This document shows, piece after piece, positions 35,467 to 42,656 of a DNA stretch of 64,000 nucleotides. The position numbers were made by a program, and so were the translations under genes. How positions within the stretch are numbered: position 1 is the stretch's first letter; every line of letters begins with the position of its first letter. The DNA lies in contig NZ_JACA01000011.1 in the NCBI RefSeq assembly GCF_000520995.1, forward strand, positions 1 to 64,000, written 5' to 3'. A model generated the notes under the pieces. That model was not told where the DNA came from, did no database searches, and saw only the letters and a program-made list of their open reading frames with translations. Source of the DNA: Aquimarina macrocephali JAMB N27. GTDB lineage: Bacteria; Bacteroidota; Bacteroidia; Flavobacteriales; Flavobacteriaceae.

Positions 35467-36714
35467 CTATAATTTTCCTTTTAGACTATAAATAGGTTCT
35501 AACAGCCATTGTCCCAGGCTGCGTTCTTCTAAAATAATATCTGCCGCCACAGACATTCCTGATTGCAATGGCATTTTTTTACCATATGCATTAATAGTTT
35601 GTACATCTAAAGCAACCTTTATGCGATATACAGGTTCTTGCATAGGAATCGGTATGGCTACCTCATTTGGATTAATAACTGCCTCTGCTATTTGTTCAAT
35701 TCTGCCTTGATACAATCCATATCGTTGATACGGAAAAGCATCATACCGTAACAATACCTGTTGGTTCTTTTTTATAAAACCTATAGCTCTCGAAGGCAAA
35801 AACAACTCGGCATACAAAGTTGTATTTTCTGGAATAATTGTTAGTATGGGCACAGCAGAAGATACATTTTGCCCAATATTAACCTGGGTTGAAGTAATAC
35901 GGCCATTTACCGGGGCTTTAACCATATAAGAATGACTATTATTTAATTCTATAAGGCGTTCTTCTATTTGTACCAGTTGATTTTGTAATTCTTTTAACCG
36001 GGTACTTTTACGTAAGGGGGATTGCTCCTGCTGTTTTCGTATATTGGCTATTTCTGTTTTCTTATTGATTTGCAATCTTTTTGTAGCATTAAAAGATGCC
36101 TTAGCACTAAAATATATACTTCTTTTACTACTAAGGTCATCTTCAGAAACTAGCCCTTTTACTCTTAATTTTTTATAGGTATCCCATTGTTTTTTTGCCA
36201 GTTGTACTTGTTCCTTCTGACTTTGTAATTGTTGATTGATCTGATAGTATTCGTTCTTGTGATTGGCTAGAATTACCGACAAGCGGCTACCTTCACTATC
36301 CAGAACCAGTGTTTCATCTACAATTCGTTGTTCTAGATTTATTTTTTGCTCTTCTAACCTGGTAATCAATTGTTGATTGATACTAACACTATCTTTTGTA
36401 CCTCGTTCTGTGGTAACTTCGAGTAAGTTTTGGCCTTTACTAACTTCTTGACCATCTGTACTATGTTTTTGATCAATGATGCCATTAAAAGGAGCATATA
36501 CCCGTACTAAACCTTTATCGGGTACTAAATAACCAGTTACCATCTCACGACGGGCAAAGGTTCCAAATGCTAAAAAGAACCCCACTATGATAACAATCAA
36601 AGTAATTGCTCCTGTAAAGATCCAAAATGACATGGGGCGAATTAACAAAACGTCTCCTAATAACCGTTGTGTATTACTTTGTATAGCTTCTTTTCTAAAT
36701 AGTGAGGAACTCAT
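35467..36714 (-). CDS. HlyD-family secretion adaptor
   Basis: A 415-residue membrane fusion protein. It has one N-terminal transmembrane helix (FWIFTGAITLIVIIVGFFLA) and a lipoyl-type half-motif (VRVYAPFNGIIDQKHSTDGQ). A long alpha-hairpin coiled coil follows (about 100-230), then the second half-motif (MVKAPVNGRITSTQVNIGQN) and a beta-barrel domain. It would link the inner-membrane C39 exporter to an outer-membrane TolC-type channel, which is not encoded here. It sits between the precursor gene at 36727 (12 bases upstream) and the exporter (3 bases downstream). Confidence 0.93.
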   Translation of the reverse strand: MSSSLFRKEAIQSNTQRLLGDVLLIRPMSFWIFTGAITLIVIIVGFFLAFGTFARREMVTGYLVPDKGLVRVYAPFNGIIDQKHSTDGQEVSKGQNLLEVTTERGTKDSVSINQQLITRLEEQKINLEQRIVDETLVLDSEGSRLSVILANHKNEYYQINQQLQSQKEQVQLAKKQWDTYKKLRVKGLVSEDDLSSKRSIYFSAKASFNATKRLQINKKTEIANIRKQQEQSPLRKSTRLKELQNQLVQIEERLIELNNSHSYMVKAPVNGRITSTQVNIGQNVSSAVPILTIIPENTTLYAELFLPSRAIGFIKKNQQVLLRYDAFPYQRYGLYQGRIEQIAEAVINPNEVAIPIPMQEPVYRIKVALDVQTINAYGKKMPLQSGMSVAADIILEERSLGQWLLEPIYSLKGKL

Positions 36715-36726
36715 ATGATTTATTTT

Positions 36727-36903
36727 TTATCTTCCTGTAAATGTTTTTTTCTTTCCTGATCCTGTTAAGCAAATCCCAAACGTTTGTTGACAATCTGGAG
36801 TACAAGAATCGACTACTCCTACGTTCCCTTGATGGGCACCTCCATTAATTTGCTGTAATTGAAGATTAGAAATCGTGCTTTTTTTAAGGTTTAATTTTTT
36901 CAT
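36727..36903 (-). CDS. Lanthipeptide-type precursor peptide in the exporter operon
   Basis: A 58-residue precursor. The leader MKKLNLKKSTISNLQLQQ then INGG has its Gly-Gly at 21-22. The 36-residue core begins AHQGNVGVVDSCTPDCQQTF and continues GICLTGSGKKKTFTGR, with three Cys (34, 38, 45), four Thr and two Ser. The stop codon is 12 bases before the HlyD start, so it should be cotranscribed with the secretion genes. No clear promoter of its own was found upstream; read-through from the bacteriocin pair at 37082-37503 past a weak hairpin is possible. Confidence 0.75.
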   Translation of the reverse strand: MKKLNLKKSTISNLQLQQINGGAHQGNVGVVDSCTPDCQQTFGICLTGSGKKKTFTGR

Positions 36904-36964
36904 TGTATTAATTTTTACGATTTATTTTTAATGATATGATTGGTTTACACAAAAATTGTTATTG

Positions 36965-36998
36965 TAAACTCTCCTGAGATAAAACTCAAGAGAGTTTA
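36965..36998 (-). terminator. Weak hairpin between bacteriocin pair and exporter operon
   Basis: TAAACTCTC/GAGAGTTTA stem continued by TGAG/CTCA across one C-A mismatch. There is no proper T-run on the minus strand. Possible attenuator controlling read-through into the export genes. Confidence 0.5.
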
Positions 36999-37081
36999 TC
37001 ATAAGAAATTAATAATCGGATCATTTAACCTTTTTCAATTTCCTTTTTCACTATAAATACAGATAACAATTATTAATCTGA

Positions 37082-37285
37082 TTATTTAGATGTTGCTGCT
37101 GCTGCAGAAAACCCTGTACATGCTGCTACACCAATACTCCAAGCAGCTACTGCTCCTAAACCTCCGGTACCGGCAATTAATGCCGCTCCAGCTAAAACTG
37201 CTACTGCACAACTTGCTCCTGCTGCTTCAGTTGCTTTTACTCCTCCGTTTGTATTTGCTATTTCTATATTTGTTAAATCTCTCAT
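37082..37285 (-). CDS. Class II bacteriocin-like hydrophobic peptide
   Basis: A 67-residue precursor. The short leader MRDLTNIEIANTNGG ends in Gly14-Gly15 and is of the class II bacteriocin type. The core is 52 residues, extremely rich in Ala and Gly (SCAVAVLAGAALIAGTGGLG, then AVAAWSIGVAAC), with two cysteines (26, 56) that could form a disulfide. Its hydrophobic GxxxG-like helix suits a membrane-active peptide. It lies 26 bases after the gene at 37312, with which it probably forms a two-component bacteriocin. Confidence 0.75.
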   Translation of the reverse strand: MRDLTNIEIANTNGGVKATEAAGASCAVAVLAGAALIAGTGGLGAVAAWSIGVAACTGFSAAAATSK

Positions 37286-37311
37286 TTTTTTATTTTTTGT
37301 ATAAATTAGTA

Positions 37312-37503
37312 TTAATCATTAATTAACTTTCCAACAGTCCAACCAGCACAAAAGGCTTTAGCCACGTTAAGTCCTGGTACTGCCCATCCAAGAACACCTG
37401 TAACTGCAACTGTAGCACAAGCCCCATCTATAACTTCTTTTGTAGCTTGCGCCCCATCTCCACCTTTTACTTCTAATACTTCTTCAAATTTTAAATTTCT
37501 CAT
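37312..37503 (-). CDS. Class II bacteriocin-like peptide, first of pair
   Basis: A 63-residue precursor. The leader MRNLKFEEVLEVKGG has Gly14-Gly15. The 48-residue core starts DGAQATKEVIDGACATVAVT and contains GVLGWAVPGLNVAKAFCAGW, with two Cys (29, 52) and a GxxxG-like pattern. It resembles Blp-type unmodified bacteriocins. It is the first gene after the strong promoter at 37557-37588 and should be cotranscribed with the gene at 37082. Immunity proteins are not recognisable next to the pair. Confidence 0.78.
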   Translation of the reverse strand: MRNLKFEEVLEVKGGDGAQATKEVIDGACATVAVTGVLGWAVPGLNVAKAFCAGWTVGKLIND

Positions 37504-37536
37504 TTTGTAAATTTTAATTATTAAACTTCCTTTTTA

Positions 37537-37550
37537 TCAAAGCGCTTTGA
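37537..37550 (-). promoter_or_regulatory. Perfect palindrome TCAAAGCGCTTTGA near +1
   Basis: A 14-base perfect palindrome with a central CG, the look of LacI/GalR-family operators, starting six bases after the -7 element. The identical sequence in the identical position is found at 38587. It probably acts as a DNA operator overlapping the transcription start. Confidence 0.65.
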
Positions 37551-37556
37551 CATCAA

Positions 37557-37588
37557 CAAACATAGAAGAACAAAGAGGTTCATTGCAA
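37557..37588 (-). promoter_or_regulatory. Promoter of the bacteriocin pair
   Basis: On the minus strand TTG, 21 bases, then TATGTTTG: an exact match to the Bacteroidota -33/-7 consensus. It is 54 bases upstream of the ATG at 37503. The arrangement, including the -7 sequence and spacer length, is identical to the promoter at 38607. Confidence 0.75.
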
Positions 37589-37604
37589 TATCTTGTATTG
37601 GGGA

Positions 37605-37634
37605 TTCCAGAATTTCGATCGTTTTTCCAGAATT
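37605..37634 (-). promoter_or_regulatory. Paired TTCYRGAA boxes upstream of -33
   Basis: Two copies of TTCCAGAATTTCGATC-type sequence on the plus strand (cores 37605-37614 and 37625-37634), exactly 20 bases apart and thus on one face of the helix. They begin 16 bases upstream of the -33 element. This is the arrangement expected for an activator site. Confidence 0.65.
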
Positions 37635-37853
37635 TCGATTTTGTTTTTAGAAAAAATGTGATGATTATTTTTAAAAATTAATAATCATTAAAAAAATGAA
37701 TATCCAATCTCAAAAAAGGTAGTTTTGCTCTATCATATCTCATACATCATAACAACGTAAAACCTAAATATTCGCAATAGCAGAGTCAACTATCAGCAAA
37801 ACATTTATTCTTTTATTAAGAATAAATATAATTCCTATCTGTTATAAAACAAA
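37635..37853. other. Non-coding stretch, no feature recognised
   Basis: Part of the 468-base gap between the bacteriocin and HTH genes. No coding frame or convincing RNA structure is seen here beyond AT-rich sequence. Confidence 0.4.
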
Positions 37854-37885
37854 AAACCGTCTGAAGTTCATTTCAAACGGTATAT
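37854..37885 (-). terminator. Terminator of the LuxR-type HTH gene
   Basis: Minus strand ACCGTTTGAA pairs with TTCAGACGGT (one G-T) across a 6-base loop, followed by six T's. It lies about 90 bases after the stop. Confidence 0.75.
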
Positions 37886-37971
37886 ATTTTTTAACAACTC
37901 ATTTGTTAGTGAGTATAAGAAGTGAGTAATCAATATATTTTTCTTCTTTTTAAAACATTTAAGTAACTATA

Positions 37972-38178
37972 TTAAAGTTCGCACAATTTATTTATTACCG
38001 CATACTTTGTTAATCCAGCTAAATTTCTAACGTTCAGTTTTGAAATTAGGTTTTTTCTATAGTCTTCTATAGTATGCTTACTCAAAAACAGTTTATCAGA
38101 AATTTCTTTTGTTGTAAACTCTTGAGCTATTAAAACAATAACATCAATCTCTCTTTTTGTTAACTGAACTTCTTTCAT
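37972..38178 (-). CDS. LuxR-type HTH protein, DNA-binding domain only
   Basis: A 68-residue protein that is little more than a GerE/LuxR helix-turn-helix: LTKREIDVIVLIAQEFTTKE, then ISDKLFLSKHTIEDYRKNLI and KLNVRNLAGLTKYA. The usual N-terminal receiver or ligand-binding domain is absent. The frame is closed by stops and the Met is well placed, so it looks like a genuine short protein rather than a fragment. It lies between the bacteriocin pair and the peptide at 38359 on the same strand. It is a candidate local regulator of the TTCYRGAA-box promoters, which is inference. Confidence 0.8.
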   Translation of the reverse strand: MKEVQLTKREIDVIVLIAQEFTTKEISDKLFLSKHTIEDYRKNLISKLNVRNLAGLTKYAVINKLCEL

Positions 38179-38230
38179 TTTTTTTAATATTTTATAGTTG
38201 GCAACTACTTTCCATATATAAATTATGTAG

Positions 38231-38263
38231 ACAAAAAATCGTCTGAAAATATATTTTCAGACG
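38231..38263 (-). terminator. Terminator of peptide gene 38359
   Basis: A perfect palindrome (AATCGTCTGAAAATA and its complement) followed on the minus strand by six T's, about 95 bases beyond the stop codon. The stem shares CGTCTGAA with the terminator at 37854. Confidence 0.8.
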
Positions 38264-38358
38264 ATTCATCTCAACTTTCGAAAAACCATATATTCACAAA
38301 TCAGCTAAAAATGTGTTCTCTAAGTAAATCGAAAAATAGTGTTATCTACTTTTGAACA

Positions 38359-38559
38359 TTACACACACACCATACAACTCATTGGTGTCTGAGAGTATTG
38401 ACATGCTAATCCTTGTGTGCCATTACCACAACCATCAGGGTTTGCTGTTGGGAGAGTTGGACTTGTAAAAACAGGAGAAGGAAATCTCACCCCTCCTTTA
38501 ATACTATCTAATTGTGCAACATTCATTTTCTTAAGACTCAGTTTCTTTTTACTTTTCAT
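38359..38559 (-). CDS. Lanthipeptide-type precursor peptide, Pro/Thr/Cys-rich core
   Basis: A 66-residue precursor starting MKSKKKLSLKKMNVAQ and reaching LDSIKGG (Gly22-Gly23), the same leader family as at 24101, 33066 and 36727. The 43-residue core begins VRFPSPVFTSPTLPTANPDG and ends CQYSQTPMSCMVCV, with four Cys (44, 53, 62, 65) and eight Ser/Thr. A frame extension to 38583 adds eight residues; ATG 38559 fits the leader family better. It has the cluster promoter with palindrome and boxes, and lies 224 bases downstream of LanC. Confidence 0.78.
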   Translation of the reverse strand: MKSKKKLSLKKMNVAQLDSIKGGVRFPSPVFTSPTLPTANPDGCGNGTQGLACQYSQTPMSCMVCV

Positions 38560-38586
38560 GATATCTAATTTTAAATTATACAAATA

Positions 38587-38600
38587 TCAAAGCGCTTTGA
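38587..38600 (-). promoter_or_regulatory. Perfect palindrome TCAAAGCGCTTTGA near +1
   Basis: Identical to the palindrome at 37537 and at the same offset from the -7 element. Confidence 0.65.
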
Positions 38601-38606
38601 CAGAAA

Positions 38607-38639
38607 CAAACATAGCTCACACCATAAGCTTAATGCAAA
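38607..38639 (-). promoter_or_regulatory. Promoter of peptide gene 38359
   Basis: Minus strand TTTG, 21 bases, TATGTTTG: full match to the -33/-7 consensus. Start of transcription is expected about 45 bases before the ATG. Confidence 0.75.
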
Positions 38640-38653
38640 TAGTAGTATTGAGT

Positions 38654-38684
38654 ATTCTGGAAAAACGAGCGATTTTCCAGAATT
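38654..38684 (-). promoter_or_regulatory. Paired TTCYRGAA boxes upstream of -33
   Basis: ATTCTGGAAAA and TTTTCCAGAAT (38654-38664 and 38673-38683) form an inverted repeat. The cores are 20 bases apart, and the distance to -33 matches the site at 37605. TTTCGA follows the distal box, as in the other site. Confidence 0.65.
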
Positions 38685-38783
38685 TCGACTTTATTTTCAG
38701 ATTAAATCGCAGAAAATCTTACCACGAAGTAGTTAGATCAACCATTTAAAGCTATGGTTTTTGAAGTTATATAGAAAAAAGAA

Positions 38784-40001
38784 TTAGCTAATTAGAAGGC
38801 ATTCATCCCATTTGGTTTCAAAAGGAGCCAAATAGGATATAATAGACAATCCAATACCTGCGATACCTTCAAGTAAACTTACTTCAGATTTCCATTTCTC
38901 TTCTTCTACCCCTCTCCATACCATATATCCGGCATACCCTTGTTCATGTATTGCCATATCCAGTGCCTTCTGAGCCCAAAAATCAGAAGCTTCTTTAAAT
39001 ACAATATCGTCTGTTTTTCTATATAAGTAATTATAAATAAGAAGTATTCCATATGCTCCATGACACAATCCGGCATCCTGAACCCCTGCTTCTTCAATAT
39101 CTCTTCGTTGGGTAGAATATTTTAAAATTGCTATTGCTTCATCACTAATTTGGGTATTTCCTAATATTTTACCAGCTCGAAATACTGATATTCCTATCCC
39201 TAAATCCCCATAACACCATGCTAATCTCGAATTGTTATCAACTATATTCTCTTTAACAATCCAGTTTGGAAATGTAGCAGTCAATGTTTTGTCTTTATTT
39301 TTACAATGCAATATGTAGTTCACTGCTTGTTCTAACATCTCTCTAACATCATCATAAAATTCTTTATGTTCGGCTATTCGGGATAGAAAATTAACCATAC
39401 TCGATATTCCATGAGATAAACTTAAATTACACCCCGAAATCCCTTCTTCTCGCCTTAGAACGGATTCCCACCATATTCCATAGTCATTCTTTTTTGATGA
39501 TTTTTTTAGTGCAGTAATCAATTCATCCAGATAGTTCTTATACTTCTTTTTTGATTCTTTTGAAGTCAAGTTTTGATATCGTTTTAAAAAGTAATATCCA
39601 TACCCCATTGCACCATGCAGAAAATCATAATTCTCTGTTTCTATATCAGTTCTCATCGCTTCTAATAAATAAGAATCTAAATCTGATGAAAGAAAATCAT
39701 CATCTAACTCTACAAATTCTTCTTCCTTAAGAATTTCCAACACCCAACATGCTCCTGCAATTCCGGTACAAAAGGTAGGAAAAGTGAATCCATTATTAAT
39801 GAGTTCTACTGCTCTCGTAATGGTTTCTGCTCCTTTATCTGCATGAATATCCTCATCCAAAAACTTTGAATAATAAAATTGAAATAATGCAACTCCAGAA
39901 ACTCCCGATAAAACCCCTACTTCCTGATTGTTTTCTGCCTTAGCATCTATAACCTCACTTATTTCCTTTAATTTATTCCTTAGTTGAATTTCAATAGTCA
40001 T
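38784..40001 (-). CDS. LanC-type lanthionine cyclase
   Basis: A 405-residue zinc enzyme of the lanthionine synthetase C family, which adds Cys thiols to dehydrated Ser/Thr in class I lanthipeptides. The alpha-toroid repeat signatures are present (SGVSGVALFQ, FCTGIAGACW, LHGAMGYGYY, LSHGISSMVN, LLEGIAGIGLS). Zinc ligands Cys263 (AWCYGDLG) and Cys313-His314 (GLCHGAYG) are intact. ATG 40001 is preferred over the ATG at 40076 because it follows a good promoter and gives a typical N-terminus. No LanB dehydratase is present in the window, so either it is elsewhere or this LanC acts differently. Flanked by a precursor peptide downstream. Confidence 0.9.
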   Translation of the reverse strand: MTIEIQLRNKLKEISEVIDAKAENNQEVGVLSGVSGVALFQFYYSKFLDEDIHADKGAETITRAVELINNGFTFPTFCTGIAGACWVLEILKEEEFVELDDDFLSSDLDSYLLEAMRTDIETENYDFLHGAMGYGYYFLKRYQNLTSKESKKKYKNYLDELITALKKSSKKNDYGIWWESVLRREEGISGCNLSLSHGISSMVNFLSRIAEHKEFYDDVREMLEQAVNYILHCKNKDKTLTATFPNWIVKENIVDNNSRLAWCYGDLGIGISVFRAGKILGNTQISDEAIAILKYSTQRRDIEEAGVQDAGLCHGAYGILLIYNYLYRKTDDIVFKEASDFWAQKALDMAIHEQGYAGYMVWRGVEEEKWKSEVSLLEGIAGIGLSIISYLAPFETKWDECLLIS

Positions 40002-40040
40002 GTAGTGTCCGGTATTTGGTATTTCGAATTTGTAAAGTGG

Positions 40041-40073
40041 TAAAGATAAAAAGTAAAATAGTAGTGCTTCAAA
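40041..40073 (-). promoter_or_regulatory. Promoter of lanC
   Basis: Minus strand TTTG, 21 bases, TATCTTTA: the -33 is perfect and the -7 differs from TAnnTTTG only in the last base. Expected start is about 35 bases before ATG 40001, which supports that start codon. Confidence 0.65.
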
Positions 40074-40075
40074 CA

Positions 40076-40109
40076 ATGTCAGTCTAAATTCTAGAATTTA
40101 GACTGACAT
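40076..40109. promoter_or_regulatory. 34-base perfect palindrome abutting the lanC -33 element
   Basis: ATGTCAGTCTAAATTCT and its exact complement; the centre AAATTCTAGAATTT carries a symmetric TTCYRGAA box. It starts two bases upstream of the -33 TTTG. It lacks a T-run on the minus strand, so an operator/activator site is more likely than a terminator for the metalloprotease gene upstream; it could be both. Confidence 0.6.
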
Positions 40110-40142
40110 CTATTTAAATTATATTAAATGATAGATACATAT

Positions 40143-42554
40143 TTAAAAACCACAACTAAAACTACCTATAGGAGATCCATCTGGTATTTTTGGGGATGGT
40201 AATGCTTTAAAATCTTCTGGTTTTTCTATAAAATTATTAATTTGATTCAGGTAATATTCATTATACGTCTTATCAGTAACATCACCTGTCTTGTTTTTAA
40301 GAAGAGGGATTAACCCTTTAATTTTGGCATAAGCAATAGCATTAACCTGTGAATATGCTTGTGTATTTTTACTTAAGTTCATTAAGTGTTTTAAAACATT
40401 AGTTTTTACAGTATGCTGTATTTCTTTATGATACTTATTTTTTGCTTTGGTTTCAAAAGAGAACTTCAACAATTGATCAAGAGTTTCTACTAATCCTAAT
40501 TGATTTTGATCTAAACTTTTTTGCTGTACCAATCGAGAGGTTCTTTCAGGATGCAGTAACAAGGAAAGGCTCATGTCACTCGCTGTAGAAGCTACGCTAA
40601 TAGCATCAAAACCAACTCCTGTTTTTCCTTTAAAAGATTCTCTGGTTCTACCATATCCAAAAGCTCTTGGTGGAAACAATTTTAATTTATCTTCTGGAAT
40701 AGCTAAAATTTCGGGAGCTAATGTTTGTAAAACCTGCCCAAGTGCTTCTTTTTGTTTTTTCGAACCAACTGTTTCTACAATCGTTTGTTGATCACCTTTA
40801 ACTGCATAATTATAATTTAGCCCCCCAATAAGCTTCACAGTAGCTTCAGTTTGATATCTGTGGAAAAAATAGAGAGGTACAAAAACATCTTCTAAAACCG
40901 AATACGGTTCATTACTTCTTATATTGTCTGAAGAAAAATTACGTATCGCAACTTCTCTAATTTTCAACATATTTCCTAACTCCTCGGTAACACTTTTTCC
41001 ATTATCCCATAAATGAGCCAATTCATGTGCTCCTCCTTGTGATCTGGCATCACTATCCGAAATAAAACGAAGACCAGATTGATAAGCTGTGTTCAAAATT
41101 TTATTAAGTGCTTCTTTTTCATTGGTGTTTTTGTCAAACTCTGAGTAACTGTAAGCTACCGTTACCTTATCCCATTCTCCTATATTAGTATCATAAGCAT
41201 CCGACAAGTCTATTTTGCCATCCTTAAGCCTTACTGTTGGATGAGGATAATCCATCACCGAGGCTCTTCCGTTTGTACTTGCAGTAAAATTATGTGCAAA
41301 ACCAATAGTATGCCCTACTTCATGTGCAGATAATTGACGAATACGAGCTAGTGCCATTTCTAACATGGGTTGATAATTATCATCCCGCGTTGCAAAAGGT
41401 TGATTTAGTAATGCCTGAGCTATCAAAAAGTCCTGACGTATTCTTAAACTCCCTAAACTTACATGTCCTTTAAGAATTTCTCCCGTTCTGGGATCTACCA
41501 CACTTGCACCATAACTCCAACCTCTGGTAGAACGATGTACCCACTGTATTACATTGTATCTTAAATCCATAGGGTCTGCATCTGCAGGTAGCATCTTAAC
41601 CTGATATGCATTTTTAAAACCAATAGCTTCATATGCCTGATTCCACCATCTTGCTCCATCTAATAATGCAGATCGTACTGGTTCTGGTGTGCCAGGGTCT
41701 AAATAATAAATGATAGGTTCTTTTGCTTCACTTATAGCCTGATTTGGATTTTTTTTCTCTAATCGATGTCTAATAATATATCGCTTCTTTATAGGATCTT
41801 GTACCGGTGTAGCATAATCCATATATGAGATCGATATAGCTCCACTTCTGGGATCAAACTCTCTCTTCTTATATCCATTATCTGGCAACTCCACAAATGA
41901 ATGATGTTGAACAACCGTTAAGAATTTTGAGTCTGGCGCTATAGATCTAATATTTCGCCCCATAGATGAACCCTTATAAGTAATCAAAGCCTCAAATTCT
42001 ACATTTTTAGGAAAAGCTTTAGTTCTTTCCAGGCTCAAACTACTTCTTGTTTTATCAACACTGTATGTTCCTTCTTTTTGAAATTTTAATCGATTAATTA
42101 TGTTGTGAGTATCTTGTAAAAGAAAAGGAGTTAAGTCAATAATATATGTATTAGATTTCTCCTCTTTAATAGGAAATCCAAACAGTACAGATTTTGCAAA
42201 AGCCTGTTCAACACTTCTCTTCTCTAGTACATTGTCTGTAATAGCTCGATATCGCTGATTAGGCTGTACAAGTAATAATTTATTACCAGCCTTCTGAAAC
42301 TTAACTACTACTCCGTCACCAATCTGTCCTCTATCTAATCCTATATCGTTTGACCCTAGTCCTGTAGCTAAAGAATGTACATACAAAAATTCTGAGTCAA
42401 GTTTGTCTACTTCTAGGTAGATTTCGTCTTTTGATTCATTATAATAGAACTTAAAATAGCCATCAAAAGATGTAAGATTTTTCTGTTTTTCCAAAAATTG
42501 GGCAGAAATGATATTCCCCGCTAGAAAGAATAAACAAATGAAGCGTAGTTTCAT
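40143..42554 (-). CDS. Zinc-dependent metalloprotease (DUF5117/DUF5118 type)
   Basis: An 803-residue secreted protein. The signal peptide is MKLRFICLFFLAGNIISAQF. Conserved flavobacterial N-terminal domains follow, including SKDEIYLEVDKLDSEFLY-type and RGQIGDGVVVKFQKAGNK segments. A metzincin-like active site HEVGHTIGFAH lies at about residue 400 in the order expected for this family (zinc His-Glu-x-x-His, third His after). The C-terminal third is helical. Family members are large periplasmic or outer-membrane proteases of unknown substrate. It lies upstream of lanC on the same strand, but a palindrome and an independent lanC promoter separate them. Confidence 0.9.
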   Translation of the reverse strand: MKLRFICLFFLAGNIISAQFLEKQKNLTSFDGYFKFYYNESKDEIYLEVDKLDSEFLYVHSLATGLGSNDIGLDRGQIGDGVVVKFQKAGNKLLLVQPNQRYRAITDNVLEKRSVEQAFAKSVLFGFPIKEEKSNTYIIDLTPFLLQDTHNIINRLKFQKEGTYSVDKTRSSLSLERTKAFPKNVEFEALITYKGSSMGRNIRSIAPDSKFLTVVQHHSFVELPDNGYKKREFDPRSGAISISYMDYATPVQDPIKKRYIIRHRLEKKNPNQAISEAKEPIIYYLDPGTPEPVRSALLDGARWWNQAYEAIGFKNAYQVKMLPADADPMDLRYNVIQWVHRSTRGWSYGASVVDPRTGEILKGHVSLGSLRIRQDFLIAQALLNQPFATRDDNYQPMLEMALARIRQLSAHEVGHTIGFAHNFTASTNGRASVMDYPHPTVRLKDGKIDLSDAYDTNIGEWDKVTVAYSYSEFDKNTNEKEALNKILNTAYQSGLRFISDSDARSQGGAHELAHLWDNGKSVTEELGNMLKIREVAIRNFSSDNIRSNEPYSVLEDVFVPLYFFHRYQTEATVKLIGGLNYNYAVKGDQQTIVETVGSKKQKEALGQVLQTLAPEILAIPEDKLKLFPPRAFGYGRTRESFKGKTGVGFDAISVASTASDMSLSLLLHPERTSRLVQQKSLDQNQLGLVETLDQLLKFSFETKAKNKYHKEIQHTVKTNVLKHLMNLSKNTQAYSQVNAIAYAKIKGLIPLLKNKTGDVTDKTYNEYYLNQINNFIEKPEDFKALPSPKIPDGSPIGSFSCGF

Positions 42555-42631
42555 AGACTATGATTTATGTGATAAAATTTCTAAATCTATAAAATAACAC
42601 AAAAATTACTTCTTACTGAACTGTTAAATCT

Positions 42632-42639
42632 TATTTTTG
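42632..42639 (+). promoter_or_regulatory. -7 element of prfB
   Basis: TATTTTTG matches TAnnTTTG, 17 bases before the ATG of prfB. The -33 element is weak. Confidence 0.4.
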
Positions 42640-42656
42640 TCAAAAATAAATAGATT

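Noticed and set aside
38417..38749. A plus-strand 110-residue frame over the peptide gene at 38359
   Set aside because: It is antisense to a clear GG-leader peptide and crosses its promoter elements; no supporting features.
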